Shown one piece after another: positions 63,601-64,000 of a stretch of DNA of 64,000 bases (its first letter is position 1; each line of letters begins with the position of its first letter). A model generated the notes under the pieces. The model saw only the letters and a program-made list of their open reading frames with translations. It was not told where the DNA came from and did not search any database. This stretch comes from Camarhynchus parvulus. Taxonomy: Eukaryota > Chordata > Aves > Passeriformes > Thraupidae. The stretch is taken from NCBI RefSeq assembly GCF_901933205.1, contig NC_044574.1, positions 42,069,609 to 42,133,608 on the forward strand. The letters are read 5' to 3'. Made by a program: the position numbers and the translations under genes.

Positions 63601-64000
63601 AAGTCTTTCTCTCTGAAATACTACTCTTAGGACTATATGTGATGGGAAAATCCTGCTGTGAGTTTATCCAAAATGGCCACTGCAAAGTAAAAGCAATCCT
63701 ATTTTTTCAGAGGCACTGGTCCTTCAGCAAGGCTACAAAACAGCAGGGTCTCTAAAGAACTTGTCTGAGAGAGCATCACAGCTATCAGCACCAGAGGCTG
63801 ACCATGACTGGCCTCCAGCAGCCCAGGAAATAGGGCAGTGTCATTCAGGTGAACACCTAAAATTGTTTCCCCATGGCTGCAGTTTTCACACTTAATTACC
63901 TGACCCTAACTGATTTCTCAAAGCTGCCTGCACTTACACTAAGGAAATGGTTTTATAACAAGGGTGATAGGAAGAAATATATGACAATAGTGTCATAATT

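Larger units (their letters stand above)
36205..64000 (-). other. GUCY1B1 introns, including the one running off the right edge
   Basis: Introns at 36205-39498, 39626-39938, 40094-41258, 41400-42271, 42510-44242, 44441-44882, 45017-45840, 45958-46350, 46582-53900, 54099-58416 and 58536-59536, plus 59638-64000 upstream of the first visible exon. They hold a CR1 (51650-52135), a 47-bp tandem duplication (43683-43776), an A14 run at 36330-36343, short microsatellites and the GC-rich patch near 60600. No nested gene was recognised. Confidence 0.8.

Noticed and set aside
59638..64000. Search for the first coding exon of GUCY1B1 (about residues 1-26)
   Set aside because: No minus-strand stretch encodes an N-terminus like MYGFVNHALELL followed by a donor in the right phase, so it is taken to lie beyond 64000.
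1..64000. CRISPR arrays, operons, tRNA or rRNA genes
   Set aside because: Nothing of the kind is visible. The sequence is vertebrate nuclear DNA and no RNA gene was recognised, though small or weakly conserved RNAs could be missed by eye.

Overview
The window is a piece of a vertebrate nuclear chromosome, almost certainly from a bird and probably a songbird. Genes are split into short exons with canonical GT-AG introns. Most recognisable interspersed repeats are CR1 LINE fragments ending in the bird-type 3' tail. One 409-bp solo LTR looks like a family abundant in passerine genomes. There is no bacterial, plasmid or CRISPR content.

Two protein-coding genes can be reconstructed exon by exon, and they converge tail to tail. 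On the + strand is a complete ASIC5 (bile acid-sensitive / acid-sensing ion channel 5): ten coding exons from 5385 to 21617, 504 codons plus stop, all splice phases closing. On the - strand is nearly all of GUCY1B1 (soluble guanylate cyclase beta-1, the nitric-oxide receptor haem subunit): twelve exons from 59637 down to 36181, covering residue 26 (part) to residue 619 and the stop. The codons for about residues 1-25 lie beyond the right edge. The mammalian order GUCY1B1-ASIC5 with convergent transcription is, to my knowledge, the same, so this is conserved synteny (human 4q32). TDO2, the next gene beyond ASIC5 in mammals, was looked for at the left edge and not seen.

Layout: 1-5300, upstream DNA with one degraded CR1-like piece. 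5302-5424, TATA box and the 14-residue first coding exon of ASIC5. 5425-21417, ASIC5 introns and exons, with a solo LTR in intron 2 and two CR1 copies in intron 8. 21618 to about 22450, probable ASIC5 3'UTR with three candidate poly(A) signals and a strong hairpin. About 22450-34880, intergenic DNA with one CR1 fragment and an overlapping pair of palindromes. About 34880-36180, probable GUCY1B1 3'UTR. 36181-59637, GUCY1B1 exons, ending in a remote 7-codon terminal exon. 59638-64000, intronic DNA leading to the unseen first exon(s).

The genes have unrelated roles: ASIC5 is a plasma-membrane cation channel and GUCY1B1 is half of a cytosolic cGMP-producing enzyme. I found no previously undescribed multi-gene system. 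The points worth a second look are small: the terminal micro-exon, the 3'UTR hairpin, the LTR with near-matching target duplications, a 47-bp tandem duplication and several perfect inverted repeats. Comparisons with human proteins are from memory.
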